Positions 53,057-61,637 are shown, counted from the stretch's first letter. The stretch: DNA of 64,000 nt from Sideroxydans sp. CL21 (GCF_902459525.1 NZ_LR699166.1:3050501-3114500); one strand, 5' to 3'. Made by a program: numbers and translations. Notes: generated by a model not told the origin, from the sequence alone.

Positions 53057-54103
53057 TCAAACCTTGAAATGTCCGATGGTCATGTTCAAATTTGCAGCCA
53101 GCGCTTCCATCGATTTCACGGCATTGACGGTGCGCTTGACTATCTCGTTGCTACTGCCGGCCATGTTGGCGATCTGGTCAACGTTGCTGGTGATCTCCCG
53201 GCTAGCATCGCGCTGTTCGTTGATCGAGCCGGAAATATTCGCTTGGCCGCTGTTCACACCGTCTACGGACGTATTGGCTTCGACCAGAACGGCCGCAACC
53301 TCCCTGATGTGCGCCTGGCTGCCTTGCAAGGCAGCCAGGCCCCGTTGTACGGTTTTTTCAACCCGTCCCGACTGCGCGCCAAGTTCCTGGGTTACTTCAT
53401 CGATCTGCAGCGCGGATTGCGCGGATTTCTTCGCCAGCTTGCGCACCTCGTCGGCGACCACTGCGAAGCCGCGACCTTGATTGCCCGCTCGTGCCACCTC
53501 AATCGCCGCATTCAACGCCAGCAAATTGGTCTGCTCTGCGATCTCGCGCACTTGCTGCGTCATATTGGTATTGCTCTGGGTGTTGTTGACGAACTTGCCC
53601 ACATCGGTGGCAATCTCCTGCACCGAGCTTCCCACGCACTCCAGTTCCTGCATCATCTCTTGCAGGCTTTGCTGCCACCGGTTGGCGCGCTCCACCACGG
53701 CACATTCGTCACTGGTATCCAGCATGATACTGGCCGCACCGTTCACCGAGCCTGCCGGCCCTGTATGGGACATCAGGCGGTTTGTGCCCCGAAACTCTTT
53801 ACTGGCGATGAAAGGAACGACCACGCGCAATGCATGCATTCCGTTCTTTTCCAGAAATTCTTTTTGCTGCCTTGCGGAAGAAAGTGCCAGCCGATCCTGA
53901 TCGTCCGCCGGTAGCTCGGATGACATGCCGAGGCCGAATTGATCTTGTACCGGCTTGTTGCGGATGAATCGCAACTCCAGCACTTGCTCCTCGAACTTGC
54001 CTGGCGCTGTCACTTGCGCCATAGTCAAAACAACTATCAGGATAAGCTGGATAGGAATCTGTAGCTTGTTCTTTAGTGAAAGCCTGCTCCACCACTTGTT
54101 CAT
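53057..54103 (-). CDS. degenerate chemoreceptor paralogue lacking haem motif, second helix and HAMP
   Basis: This 348-residue protein is a shortened relative of the receptor encoded next to it (start [22 protein letters not shown] matches [22 protein letters not shown]). About 55 residues of the sensor domain are missing, the CLQCH motif has become RLMSH (109-113), and the second membrane helix and HAMP are gone. The sensor therefore runs straight into the signalling domain, which would end up on the wrong side of the membrane if the first helix inserts. The signalling tip has changes too ([13 protein letters not shown]). The frame is intact. Confidence 0.8.
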   Translation of the reverse strand: MNKWWSRLSLKNKLQIPIQLILIVVLTMAQVTAPGKFEEQVLELRFIRNKPVQDQFGLGMSSELPADDQDRLALSSARQQKEFLEKNGMHALRVVVPFIASKEFRGTNRLMSHTGPAGSVNGAASIMLDTSDECAVVERANRWQQSLQEMMQELECVGSSVQEIATDVGKFVNNTQSNTNMTQQVREIAEQTNLLALNAAIEVARAGNQGRGFAVVADEVRKLAKKSAQSALQIDEVTQELGAQSGRVEKTVQRGLAALQGSQAHIREVAAVLVEANTSVDGVNSGQANISGSINEQRDASREITSNVDQIANMAGSSNEIVKRTVNAVKSMEALAANLNMTIGHFKV

Positions 54104-54152
54104 TTCATTACCCTGGCTTCCCTACTCTAGTTATATGCATGCCATATATTCC

Positions 54153-54179
54153 ATAGCGGCCAGTGGTTATTATTCTTTA
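54153..54179 (-). promoter_or_regulatory. candidate sigma-28 promoter nested in the motB stop codon
   Basis: TAAAGAAT (54179-54172), 11 bases, GCCGCTAT (54160-54153) on the minus strand matches the FliA consensus at 12 of 16 positions. The TAA of the -35 is the motB stop (54179-54177). It would drive the receptor cluster downstream. Confidence 0.5.
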
Positions 54180-55214
54180 GTGTAGGACAGACGGCTGGGC
54201 TGAATTAACAGCAGATTCCGGCAAACCTTGCGCGGCCGCAGCCGCTGATGCCGAGGCAGTACCCGTCACACCGGATGCCGCATCTGGTTGCAAGGCATCG
54301 AGTGGATCCCCCGTTTCCGCATCGATATCAACGCTGCCACCGTCTTTCAGGGCGGCTTCTTCTGCTTTTTTGTTCATCACGATGATGCTGATGCGGCGAT
54401 TGATGGGATTGAGCGGTTGTGCTTTGTCGAACAGTACGGCCGACGACAGGCCGACCACGCGCACGATCTTGTCATCGGCCAGACCGCCTTTGATCAGTTC
54501 GCGGCGCGAAGCATTGCCGCGATCGGCCGACAACTCCCAGTTGCTGTACCGGCCGTCCGCAGTCACATATGGCTGTGCATCGGTATGCCCGGACAGGCTG
54601 ACCTTGTTCGGCATTTCGTTAAGCACATTGCCGATCGCACGCAAGATGTCCTTGGTATAGGGTTCCAATTCGGCGCTGCCGCTCTTGAACATGGGGCGAT
54701 TTTTTTCGTCCACAATTTGAACACGCAGGCCTTCGGAGGTCAGGTCGAGCAGGATCTGGTCCTTGAATTTCTTCAGCTTGGAATCCGCATCGATCATTTT
54801 TTCAAGGTTGGCTTTCAGATCCTTGAGTTTTTCGAGCTCCTTTTTACGCTCCAGGCGCAGAAATTCTTCACGCGTCGCCTTGAGGTTGATGATCTTTTTT
54901 TCCGGTGGCAACTCGCCCGATTTGACTTGCCCCACGCTGCGCGTGAGGTCCTGCCCGCCGCCCTTAATGATGCTGGAACTATCGCCGCTCCCTGTTCCGC
55001 CCATCAATGCCACTTTCAGTGGCGTTTTGAAGTATTCGGAAATACCGTTGAGATCGCCCTTGGCAGTCGATCCCAGCAGCCACATCAGCAGGAAGAACGC
55101 CATCATCGCCGTCACGAAGTCGGCATAAGCAATCTTCCACGCACCGCCATGATGACCGCCTGCCACCTTTTTGATGCGCTTGATGACGATGGGTCTTTTG
55201 TCTTCGTTCGCCAT
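54177..55214 (-). CDS. motB: flagellar motor protein MotB
   Basis: MotB (345 residues) has one N-terminal helix with the proton-carrying Asp (AWKIAYADFVTAMMAFFLLMWLLG), a charged middle, and an OmpA-like peptidoglycan-binding domain (about 175-290; VSLSGHTDAQPY, NWELSADRGNASRRELI, NRRISIIVM). The last 45 residues are an Ala/Ser-rich tail. It pairs with MotA 38 bases upstream. Confidence 0.93.
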   Translation of the reverse strand: MANEDKRPIVIKRIKKVAGGHHGGAWKIAYADFVTAMMAFFLLMWLLGSTAKGDLNGISEYFKTPLKVALMGGTGSGDSSSIIKGGGQDLTRSVGQVKSGELPPEKKIINLKATREEFLRLERKKELEKLKDLKANLEKMIDADSKLKKFKDQILLDLTSEGLRVQIVDEKNRPMFKSGSAELEPYTKDILRAIGNVLNEMPNKVSLSGHTDAQPYVTADGRYSNWELSADRGNASRRELIKGGLADDKIVRVVGLSSAVLFDKAQPLNPINRRISIIVMNKKAEEAALKDGGSVDIDAETGDPLDALQPDAASGVTGTASASAAAAAQGLPESAVNSAQPSVLH

Positions 55215-55251
55215 GATTCGGTTCTATCGACTTTATTGTTATTGTTAACGA

Positions 55252-56106
55252 TTAGCGTTTCTGTTTGACATGATCTTCCAGTTCGTTGAACCCGGGGCGT
55301 TCGGTCGAGTTCAGCGCCTTGCGGCCAAATTCCACTGCCATAGCTGGTGCGTAGCCATTCAAATTGGCTAGCAAAACAAGCTTGATGGCCTGCAACATCT
55401 TGCTGCCCTCTTCGGCCTTTTGCTCCAGCAGACCGGCCAGCGGACCGACGAAACCATATGCCAGCAAAATCCCGAGGAAAGTTCCCACCAAGGCGTGCGC
55501 GATCAGCATGCCCAATTCGGCTGGCGGGATGCCCACCGATTCCATGGTGTGTACTACGCCCATCACTGCGGCGACGATACCGAACGCCGGCATACCGTCG
55601 CCCAGTTTGGCGATCACGTGCGACGACACCATTGATTCGTGGTGATGCGTTTCTATCTCAACATCCATCAGATTCTCGATTTCCATGGCATTCAAATTAC
55701 CGCTGACCATAATGCGCAGGTAATCAGTCATGAATTCGACCACATGATGATCTGCAAGTATCTTTGGATACTTGGCGAACACGGGACTCTCATGCGGATT
55801 TTCGACATCACCTTCGATGGACATCAGTCCTTCTTTACGAACTTTGCCCAGCAGTTCGTACATCAGCGCCATCAGTTCCATGTAACTCTCTTTGTTGTAC
55901 TTGGAACCTTTAAATACGGAAGGAATATCCTTAAACGTTGCTTTCACCGCCTTCATGGTGTTACCCACAAAGAAGGCACCCAAAGCACCGCCGCCAATCA
56001 TCAACAACTCCAACGGCTGCAACAGTGCGGCCAGATGTCCGCCAGCCAGGGCAAAACCGCCAAACACAGAGCCCAAGACAACCAAATATCCAACGATCAC
56101 CAGCAT
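55252..56106 (-). CDS. motA: flagellar motor protein MotA
   Basis: MotA (284 residues) has four helices; the last two include GDGMPAFGIVAAVMGVVHTMES and GTFLGILLAYGFVGPLAG. The cytoplasmic loop holds the usual charged residues. It is transcribed downstream of flhDC and behind a candidate sigma-28 promoter (56298-56272). With MotB it makes the main proton-type stator. Confidence 0.95.
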   Translation of the reverse strand: MLVIVGYLVVLGSVFGGFALAGGHLAALLQPLELLMIGGGALGAFFVGNTMKAVKATFKDIPSVFKGSKYNKESYMELMALMYELLGKVRKEGLMSIEGDVENPHESPVFAKYPKILADHHVVEFMTDYLRIMVSGNLNAMEIENLMDVEIETHHHESMVSSHVIAKLGDGMPAFGIVAAVMGVVHTMESVGIPPAELGMLIAHALVGTFLGILLAYGFVGPLAGLLEQKAEEGSKMLQAIKLVLLANLNGYAPAMAVEFGRKALNSTERPGFNELEDHVKQKR

Positions 56107-56237
56107 AATTTGCTCCCTTGAATCGACACTTTTTCCAATTTACGATGGCATCGTAGCATTTAGGTACCCTGCTTATGAATGAAACAGGGCACAAATTCGC
56201 CGGCATTTCAGCTTTTCAGCGATTCAGGACGCAACAA

Positions 56238-56280
56238 CGCCGCTACTGCTGATGATACCTACTCGTCAGTAGTAGCGGCG
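56238..56280. terminator. 15-bp inverted repeat after flhC
   Basis: CGCCGCTACTGCTGA (56238-56252) and TCAGTAGTAGCGGCG (56266-56280) pair at 14 of 15 positions around a 13-base loop, 16 bases past the flhC stop. No U-run follows on the minus strand, so termination would be weak. One arm also contains the -10 of the candidate motA promoter. Confidence 0.45.
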
Positions 56281-56298
56281 CGTGATGTGATAACTTTA
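56272..56298 (-). promoter_or_regulatory. candidate sigma-28 promoter of motAB nested in the flhC stop codon
   Basis: TAAAGTTA (56298-56291), 11 bases, GCCGCTAC (56279-56272) matches the FliA consensus at 13 of 16 positions. The first three bases are the TAA stop of flhC (56298-56296). It lets motAB be expressed as late genes though they lie next to the master-regulator operon. Confidence 0.65.
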
Positions 56299-56838
56299 GG
56301 CGACTGCTGCTTCGCCTTGCGCGGCTTTTTTCGTTTTCCCGGCTCGCGAAGGAGGGCGGCAGATGCCGCAGTTGTAACTATCGCAAAGCTCGTTGGTGTG
56401 CACGACGAAATGACCGCCGCACTCTTTGCATTCCGTTAGTTGCAACATCTTTGCCTCGAAAAAACGAATCAGGAACCATGCACGGGTAATGCTCAAAACA
56501 TTCTCTCCCGTGGTGACCGCCACCTGTTCAAGGTACAAGCGGTAACTTTTGATCAATGCTTCGACGCCCGAAACATTGGCATTCTTCAGCAGATAATGAT
56601 GGATGCCCATGAATAAAGAGGAATGAATATTGGGCAACCAGCTCATGAACCAGTCCGTCGAGTACGGCAGCATGCCTTTGGAAGGTGATTCCCCCTTGAC
56701 CTCCTTGTAGAGCCTCAACAGACGCTCCCGGCTCAGCCCCGTTTCTTCTTGCAGCAACTGGAGGCGCGCACCCAATTCAATAAGCTCGACGGATATCTGT
56801 ATCTCACGCGCCTCGTTCACTACGCTCTTGTTTCGCAT
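56296..56838 (-). CDS. flhC: flagellar master regulator subunit FlhC
   Basis: FlhC (180 residues) forms the FlhD4C2 activator of class II flagellar genes. The zinc-binding cysteines are in the C-terminal part: CKECGGHFV and, after a gap, CDSYNCGICRPP. The N-terminal helical half contains LIELGARLQLLQEETGLSRERLLRLYKEV. ATG 56838 has GGGAG upstream. It starts 18 bases after flhD ends. Confidence 0.95.
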   Translation of the reverse strand: MRNKSVVNEAREIQISVELIELGARLQLLQEETGLSRERLLRLYKEVKGESPSKGMLPYSTDWFMSWLPNIHSSLFMGIHHYLLKNANVSGVEALIKSYRLYLEQVAVTTGENVLSITRAWFLIRFFEAKMLQLTECKECGGHFVVHTNELCDSYNCGICRPPSRAGKTKKAAQGEAAVA

Positions 56839-56855
56839 CGCTCCCACCCTATCGC

Positions 56856-57176
56856 TCAGAGAACCAACGCTTCCGCAGGTTGGCCTGACATCAGGATGGC
56901 GGCATGCGCCTGCGACATCATCCTGTCCTTGTTGTAGTCAGTGACCATATTCAGCAGCAAACGCTCGTCGAAACGGAAGCGGCACAGCAACATATTAGAC
57001 GCGGCCATTTTGAGCATCTGTGCCGAAGAAAGCCCGACGAGCAGGTCGGCCAGTTCCTCGCTTACCCCGAGACGAAAAATCGCGCTGGCCTTGTCGTCGC
57101 GTATCATTTGCTGAGCCAACAGCATATAAGAGAGATTGGTTTCCTTTATTTCTTCATGCATTTGCTTCATGTTCAT
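56856..57176 (-). CDS. flhD: flagellar master regulator subunit FlhD
   Basis: FlhD (106 residues) is the partner of FlhC. EIKETNLSYMLLAQQMIRDDKASAIFRLG is the family's conserved start; the C-terminal part is shorter than the enterobacterial one by about ten residues. It is the first gene of flhDC. The 315 bases upstream contain the candidate small RNA gene and an AT-rich stretch. Confidence 0.95.
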   Translation of the reverse strand: MNMKQMHEEIKETNLSYMLLAQQMIRDDKASAIFRLGVSEELADLLVGLSSAQMLKMAASNMLLCRFRFDERLLLNMVTDYNKDRMMSQAHAAILMSGQPAEALVL

Positions 57177-57289
57177 AGCAGTCCCCTCGCTTAAACAGTG
57201 TGATGTCTTGTTACGACGGTTGCATTCTCGGGGAGAAAATCCAAGGAAAATATCCGACGACTTCTGATTATCTTGTAGGAAAATGACTT

Positions 57290-57342
57290 ACAAAAAAAGC
57301 AGAAGCACCCTTATTGGATATAAGGCCAATAAGGGTGCTCCT
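57290..57342 (-). terminator. intrinsic terminator of the small RNA, isolating flhDC
   Basis: Stem 57304-57317 / 57326-57339 with loop of 8 bases; on the minus strand it is followed by TCT-GC and seven T. It would also stop read-through from the glycosyltransferase gene into flhD. Confidence 0.85.
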
Positions 57343-57382
57343 CGGGTACCAAGCTTCGCGAGGGGACGCTTTCGCTTGTACA
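57290..57382 (-). ncRNA. candidate sigma-28-dependent small RNA upstream of flhDC
   Basis: A FliA promoter (57415-57389) points into this stretch, and about 75-90 bases later comes a textbook intrinsic terminator. Its 14-bp perfect stem (AGCACCCTTATTGG, 57304-57317, with its complement 57326-57339) is extendable by three pairs and is followed by GCTTTTTTTG. Nothing in between has a start codon with a meaningful frame. A second short stem (CCTCG/CGAGG, 57340-57363) precedes the terminator. The product would be a discrete RNA of about 90 nt made when FliA is active. Position just upstream of flhD suggests feedback on motility, but a target is not visible. The region could also be a leader/attenuator. 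Confidence 0.65.
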
Positions 57383-57388
57383 GATAGT

Positions 57389-57415
57389 GTATCGGCAGGC
57401 ATTTTGAAAACTTTA
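57389..57415 (-). promoter_or_regulatory. sigma-28 (FliA) promoter of the small RNA
   Basis: TAAAGTTT (57415-57408), 11 bases, GCCGATAC (57396-57389) matches the FliA consensus at 15 of 16 positions with exact spacing. The nearest downstream protein gene (flhD) is behind a strong terminator. Confidence 0.85.
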
Positions 57416-57491
57416 GGGAAATTTTTAAAAAAAGTTAAAATATTTTCAATTTCACTTAAGTATTTGTTTGTATATTATTTTTAATGTCAGC

Positions 57492-59141
57492 TTATTCCTT
57501 GCCCCCTTGATGAGCTGAAATCAGCAAACAGGCCGCGAAATTATTTAATTTGCAACTTTGTTCCAATTTTTTAGTGGCTTCTTCATTGCGATGTAAATGT
57601 TTTAACGCTATACCTTCGGCAAAATAGGCTCGCCCATCATTCGGTTGAATCGAAATCGCAGCCTCGAATTGATCCACCGCCTCCTGATAACGCCCGGCTT
57701 CGCTGTATGCCATTCCCAAGTTGTAGCGAACCGGCTCAAGCTGAGGGCTGATCGCCACGGAACGCTCAAAGTCCCTGGCAGCTTCTTCCCATTTCTGTTC
57801 TTCCATCAAACCCTGACCACGGTTAAAAAATATTCGGTCTGCGCCCGCCATTGATTCATTCTTCAACAACAACGCCGCATCGTTCCATAAGCGAAATTTG
57901 TCGCCGAACACCCATAAGCGATTCCATGCCAAGGCGATAAACAGAATTGCCACACAGCCCAGAACCAGAATCAGAATTGCTCTTCGTTGCTGAAGCTGTA
58001 ATAGCAACAAAGGAATCAACAGCGCCAGCCCCGGCATCCACAAGTAGCTGCGATAAAGTACAAAGGGCTCCTGCACGCGAATCCCGACAAGTTCCACACC
58101 GAACTGCAACCAGGGATAGAGCAAAGCGAATCCAATCAATCCCTTCGTGCCGCCACGCAACAACAAGCGAAACGCTGTCACACCGTAGACAATGAATGCG
58201 AAAAATCCGACCCAGGCGCTCCAGTCAGCCCAACTGGCAATGAAAGGCTCGCGCATATCCACCGACATCCATGACACATTGGGCAGCAACCACAACAACA
58301 GGTATTTGAAGAACAGTCCTGCCTGTGTCAATACGCTCAGCAGATGCAACATGGGCGTTCCCGCCAATACGCCCTGCTGTTCGAACAATTCCGCCGCCAT
58401 CGGTTCGTAAGGCGCACCGAATATGCCGCGCGCTCTCAGGGTTACCAACACAGCCACAAGCAAGAACGCACTCCACGTTACCCATAACACACGTTTTGAA
58501 GCGATATTTCTTTCACCCAGCAACGGGGTAAGTGCTGCCAATACCAAAGGCGTCAGCACGCTGTGTTCTTTTGAAAAAACCGCAAGGAAATAACACAACA
58601 CCGCCAGCACGAGCCAGCGCATCTGCCCTGTCAGCAAGCCGCGCAAATATGCCATCTGCGTCAGCAAGGCGAACAATGTCGCCATCAGGATGCTGCGCTG
58701 CACCACATAACCCACCGCGTAGACTGCGACAGGATGCAGCGCAAAGAGCAGCGCACCCAGCCAGGCGCCCCAAATCATCATTGATGACTCATGGCGATCG
58801 GGAAACACGGCGCAGATCAGTTGACGCAGCAGGTAGAACAATAAAATGACATTTGCCGCATGCAGCAGCAAATTGCCCAGATGAAATAAATGCGGCACTA
58901 CATCGCTGAAGAGTGCAGCCGTCCAGCCTAATGTGGCGTAAGGAAACCAGCGCAAATCGAAATGGAATCCGGCCTGGGCATAATGTCCGGGTATGCCATT
59001 CATGAAAAAAGTCAGGTCATCGAAAAAAAACGGGTTACCGAGAAACGGCAGGTAAACAAGGCATACCGTCGCCAGCAATGAAAGCAACCACGCCCGGTCG
59101 CGATTCCGGAAATAATCAAACAAGGTTGTACGCTTTAACAT
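57492..59141 (-). CDS. membrane glycosyltransferase-like protein with C-terminal TPRs
   Basis: This 549-residue protein from ATG 59141 has about ten to twelve membrane helices (about 15-420) in a PMT/GT-C-like arrangement. The acidic motif FFFDDLTFF in the first loop fits the catalytic Asp of lipid-sugar-dependent transferases. Two to three TPRs follow (about 445-530; NRGQGLMEEQKWEEAARDFERS). It lies right behind a type IV pilin gene, so pilin or surface-protein glycosylation is a plausible role. The longer frame (to 59237) runs into the pilin terminator. The last part of the gene is AT-richer. Confidence 0.7.
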   Translation of the reverse strand: MLKRTTLFDYFRNRDRAWLLSLLATVCLVYLPFLGNPFFFDDLTFFMNGIPGHYAQAGFHFDLRWFPYATLGWTAALFSDVVPHLFHLGNLLLHAANVILLFYLLRQLICAVFPDRHESSMMIWGAWLGALLFALHPVAVYAVGYVVQRSILMATLFALLTQMAYLRGLLTGQMRWLVLAVLCYFLAVFSKEHSVLTPLVLAALTPLLGERNIASKRVLWVTWSAFLLVAVLVTLRARGIFGAPYEPMAAELFEQQGVLAGTPMLHLLSVLTQAGLFFKYLLLWLLPNVSWMSVDMREPFIASWADWSAWVGFFAFIVYGVTAFRLLLRGGTKGLIGFALLYPWLQFGVELVGIRVQEPFVLYRSYLWMPGLALLIPLLLLQLQQRRAILILVLGCVAILFIALAWNRLWVFGDKFRLWNDAALLLKNESMAGADRIFFNRGQGLMEEQKWEEAARDFERSVAISPQLEPVRYNLGMAYSEAGRYQEAVDQFEAAISIQPNDGRAYFAEGIALKHLHRNEEATKKLEQSCKLNNFAACLLISAHQGGKE

Positions 59142-59154
59142 GGATCGTTTCCAC

Positions 59155-59183
59155 AAAAAACAAACCCCTCCGAAGAGGGGTTT
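59155..59183 (-). terminator. intrinsic terminator of the pilin gene
   Basis: AAACCCCTC and GAGGGGTTT (59162-59170, 59175-59183) form a 9-bp stem with a 4-base loop, followed on the minus strand by GTTTTTTG. It lies 20 bases past the pilin stop and ends just before the glycosyltransferase start. Confidence 0.88.
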
Positions 59184-59202
59184 GCGTGCAACATAGTACA
59201 AC

Positions 59203-59808
59203 TTACGCCGAGGTTGCGGTGCAAGCAACACCTGCATTGTTGAAGTACTTGGTCAGAATCGGATCAATGGTACCCCCAGTTAAGGAACATGCGTAATGCC
59301 ATACTATCGCTGTGCCAACAACGGACGTACCTGCAGCAGTAGCGGGCGGAGGTCCACCGGCAGGAACTCCAATTGACGGAGTAATGGTAATTTTGGCGCC
59401 GTCAATCGTACCTGCTTTGATCTTGCCAGTCGCAATGGTCAGGGTCAAAGCAAAGGAGTCCCCCAGCGCATTGGTATTGTAATCAAGAGCCGACACTTCC
59501 GGAGGCAGCGTGGGAAACGTACTCAAACCTATTGATGTCCAAACATCCGTAGCTCCAACTGCTTCGGTTGTACCAGCTGTACCAGGATTCGTTACCTGAG
59601 TGGCTGTACCAAGAGGAAAGCTTCCATTTTCCTGGTAGTACATCGCCAGCGCCAACTTAATCGAGTCCATCGTCGATTGCACTTTGGACAGCTTGGCCTT
59701 GACCACATAGTCCTGATACGCCGGAATCGCCACCGCCGCCAGAATACCAATGATCGCAACCACGATCATCAGCTCGATCAGGGTGAAACCTTTCTGAACT
59801 TGTTTCAT
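59203..59808 (-). CDS. pilA: type IV major pilin-like protein
   Basis: This 201-residue prepilin has the leader MKQVQKG and cleavage before F8 ([30 protein letters not shown]), including the conserved Glu at mature position 5. The globular part has a C-terminal cysteine pair (YACSLTGG and GVACTATSA), the D-region of type IVa pilins. AAGGAG stands ahead of the ATG, a sigma-54 promoter lies further up and a terminator follows, so it is a single-gene unit. It could be a major or a minor pilin; length and context favour a major one. Confidence 0.88.
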   Translation of the reverse strand: MKQVQKGFTLIELMIVVAIIGILAAVAIPAYQDYVVKAKLSKVQSTMDSIKLALAMYYQENGSFPLGTATQVTNPGTAGTTEAVGATDVWTSIGLSTFPTLPPEVSALDYNTNALGDSFALTLTIATGKIKAGTIDGAKITITPSIGVPAGGPPPATAAGTSVVGTAIVWHYACSLTGGTIDPILTKYFNNAGVACTATSA

Positions 59809-59876
59809 ATTGAGCTCCTTAAGAATAAATTATTGTTGCCTTTGCGGGCTACACACAAGGTGTGCGAATGGATATT

Positions 59877-59892
59877 AGCAGAACCCGTGCCA
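59877..59892 (-). promoter_or_regulatory. sigma-54 promoter of the pilin gene
   Basis: TGGCAC (59892-59887) and TGCT (59880-59877) on the minus strand put the essential GG and GC ten bases apart, as in -24/-12 promoters. It lies about 70 bases before the pilin start. Pilin genes are typically controlled by RpoN with PilR. Confidence 0.7.
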
Positions 59893-59987
59893 GATGGTAA
59901 CCAATCGAAAAGCACCCTGTTTTATTGGCTTGGACGCCCAGTGCAGACCAAGCGATGCCCTGATGGCAGCGGCAGCAAACATAAAAG

Positions 59988-60003
59988 CGTCAGGCTGGTG
60001 ACG
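59988..60003 (-). terminator. weak terminator-like hairpin after the HD-GYP gene
   Basis: CGTCA and TGACG form a 5-bp stem with a 6-base loop, followed on the minus strand by CTTTT. It lies 45 bases past the stop at 60048. Confidence 0.35.
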
Positions 60004-60047
60004 TTTTTTGTCACTTTACGGATCCTGGTATTTCAAATATGCGGATG

Positions 60048-61637
60048 TCAAGGAACATATCCCGGAATCTTGCTTTCATCGACTTCGTCGATCTGTTCCG
60101 GCGTGAGAAATTGCCTAGCGTAGGCAAGATAGACCTTTTCGCGGATAAAAACGTCAAACAAGTCGGGATCGATATGACCGTTCTCCTTGAATTTGCCAAG
60201 GATTGCCAGCGATTCGGTAAGCGTTTTGCCTTCCTTGTAGGGACGATCTTTGGCGGTTAGCGCCTCGAAAATATCGGCAATACCCATGACCCGCGCCTGT
60301 ATCGACATTTGTTCGCGCGTCAACCCTTTGGGGTAACCTTTGCCATCCATACGCTCGTGGTGTCCTCCCGCATATTCCGGCACATGTTTCAGGTGGTTCG
60401 GCCAGGGCAGTGCCTCCAGCATCTTGATCGTGACATCAATATGGTGATTGATTTTCTCGCGTTCTGCCGCTGTGAGCGTACCGGCGCGGATAGTGAGATT
60501 CTCGACTTCTTCCGCATTCAAGAAGTCTGCCGTATTGCCCTGGATATTGCGCCATTTGTATTGAGCGATCTGTTGCACCCGGGCTACATCGGCATCCTGC
60601 ATCTTTTCCGAACCGATATTGCAGCGGCGCAGAAATTCGCGATCCGCATCAAGTTGCCGGACAGTCGCCTCAAAGTCGGCATTCGTCCTGATCCCCTTGA
60701 GCATCTCAATCTCGGCGTCGCGCTTGAGCACCTCAAAGCGCGTGTCGATCAATTGAATACGGTCAAAGATGGTCTCCAGCTTGGTGGATTTGTCCACCAC
60801 ATGCACCGGCGTGGTGATCTTGCCGCAGTCGTGCAGTAGCCCGGCGATCTTGAGTTCGTAACGATCCTTGTCGGTCAGGTTGAAATCCTTGAGCGCACCC
60901 TGTTTGGCCTTGTTCGCCGCTTCGGCCAGCATCATGGTCAGCGCAGGCACACGTTCGCAGTGCCCCCCGGTATAGGGAGATTTGTCGTCAATGGCGGTGT
61001 TGATGAGGTTGATCAATGACTCGAACAAATCTTCCAGCTGCTGGATCAAGCGCCGGTTGGTCAGTGCGATGGCTGCCTGCGAAGCCAAAGACTCCAGCAG
61101 ATGCTGGTCGTCTTCCGAGAACGATACGATCGCCCCGCTTTCCCTGTCCTGGGCATTGATGAGTTGCAACACGCCGATGATTTCGTTCTCGTGATTTTTC
61201 ATTGGCACGGCCAAAAACGAAGTGGAGCGGTAACCTGTCTTCTTGTCAAAACCTTTGGTACCGGAAAAATCGAAGCCCTCGGCGGTATAGGCATCGGCGA
61301 TGTTCACCGTTACATCGTTCAGCGCCACATGCGCCACCACCATGGAATGGTTGGGCTTGCCATCCTTGTCGATCAGGTGAATGGGATAGGGCTTGATGGC
61401 ATTGCCGCTGGTGCCGCCCTGCGCAATGTCCAGCGAGTTGGTACGCATGATCGAGAATTTGAGCTGCTGCTGATCCGGTTCAAGCAGATACAAGGTGCCC
61501 GCATCGGCATTGGTGATACGCTGCGCGGCAACCAAAATGGTCTCCAGCAGACGGTCGATGTCCCGTTCGCTTGAAAGTGCCACGCCGATGGCATTCAATT
61601 CTTCCAGCCGGTGCAGCAGATTTTCGCCTTGCGTCAT
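60048..61637 (-). CDS. GAF-HD-GYP protein (c-di-GMP phosphodiesterase-like)
   Basis: This 529-residue cytoplasmic protein has a GAF domain (about 15-200; RSTSFLAVPMKNHENEIIGVLQLINAQ) followed by an extended HD-GYP domain. The HD motif is in LLHDCGKITTP (about residue 268), and after a long insertion come HHIDVT and GGHHERMDGKGYP. Such proteins hydrolyse cyclic di-GMP under control of the GAF ligand. It lies 32 bases after the GAF-ATPase gene, probably in the same transcript. Confidence 0.9.
   Translation of the reverse strand: MTQGENLLHRLEELNAIGVALSSERDIDRLLETILVAAQRITNADAGTLYLLEPDQQQLKFSIMRTNSLDIAQGGTSGNAIKPYPIHLIDKDGKPNHSMVVAHVALNDVTVNIADAYTAEGFDFSGTKGFDKKTGYRSTSFLAVPMKNHENEIIGVLQLINAQDRESGAIVSFSEDDQHLLESLASQAAIALTNRRLIQQLEDLFESLINLINTAIDDKSPYTGGHCERVPALTMMLAEAANKAKQGALKDFNLTDKDRYELKIAGLLHDCGKITTPVHVVDKSTKLETIFDRIQLIDTRFEVLKRDAEIEMLKGIRTNADFEATVRQLDADREFLRRCNIGSEKMQDADVARVQQIAQYKWRNIQGNTADFLNAEEVENLTIRAGTLTAAEREKINHHIDVTIKMLEALPWPNHLKHVPEYAGGHHERMDGKGYPKGLTREQMSIQARVMGIADIFEALTAKDRPYKEGKTLTESLAILGKFKENGHIDPDLFDVFIREKVYLAYARQFLTPEQIDEVDESKIPGYVP

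Larger units (their letters stand above)
57177..57491. other. flhD upstream region
   Basis: No protein gene is visible in these 315 bases. On the minus strand they hold a sigma-28 promoter (57415-57389), the candidate small RNA it would drive (57382-57290, ending in a strong terminator) and, beyond it, about 110 bases leading into flhD. A possible vegetative promoter for flhD (TTGTAA at about 57292-57287 with GATAAT about 15 bases later) overlaps the terminator's U-run. Confidence 0.5.

Noticed and set aside
57290-57415. c-di-GMP riboswitch in the flhD leader
   Set aside because: The stems and conserved bases of the GEMM-I class could not be matched. The promoter-to-terminator layout fits a small RNA better, though an unknown riboswitch is not excluded.
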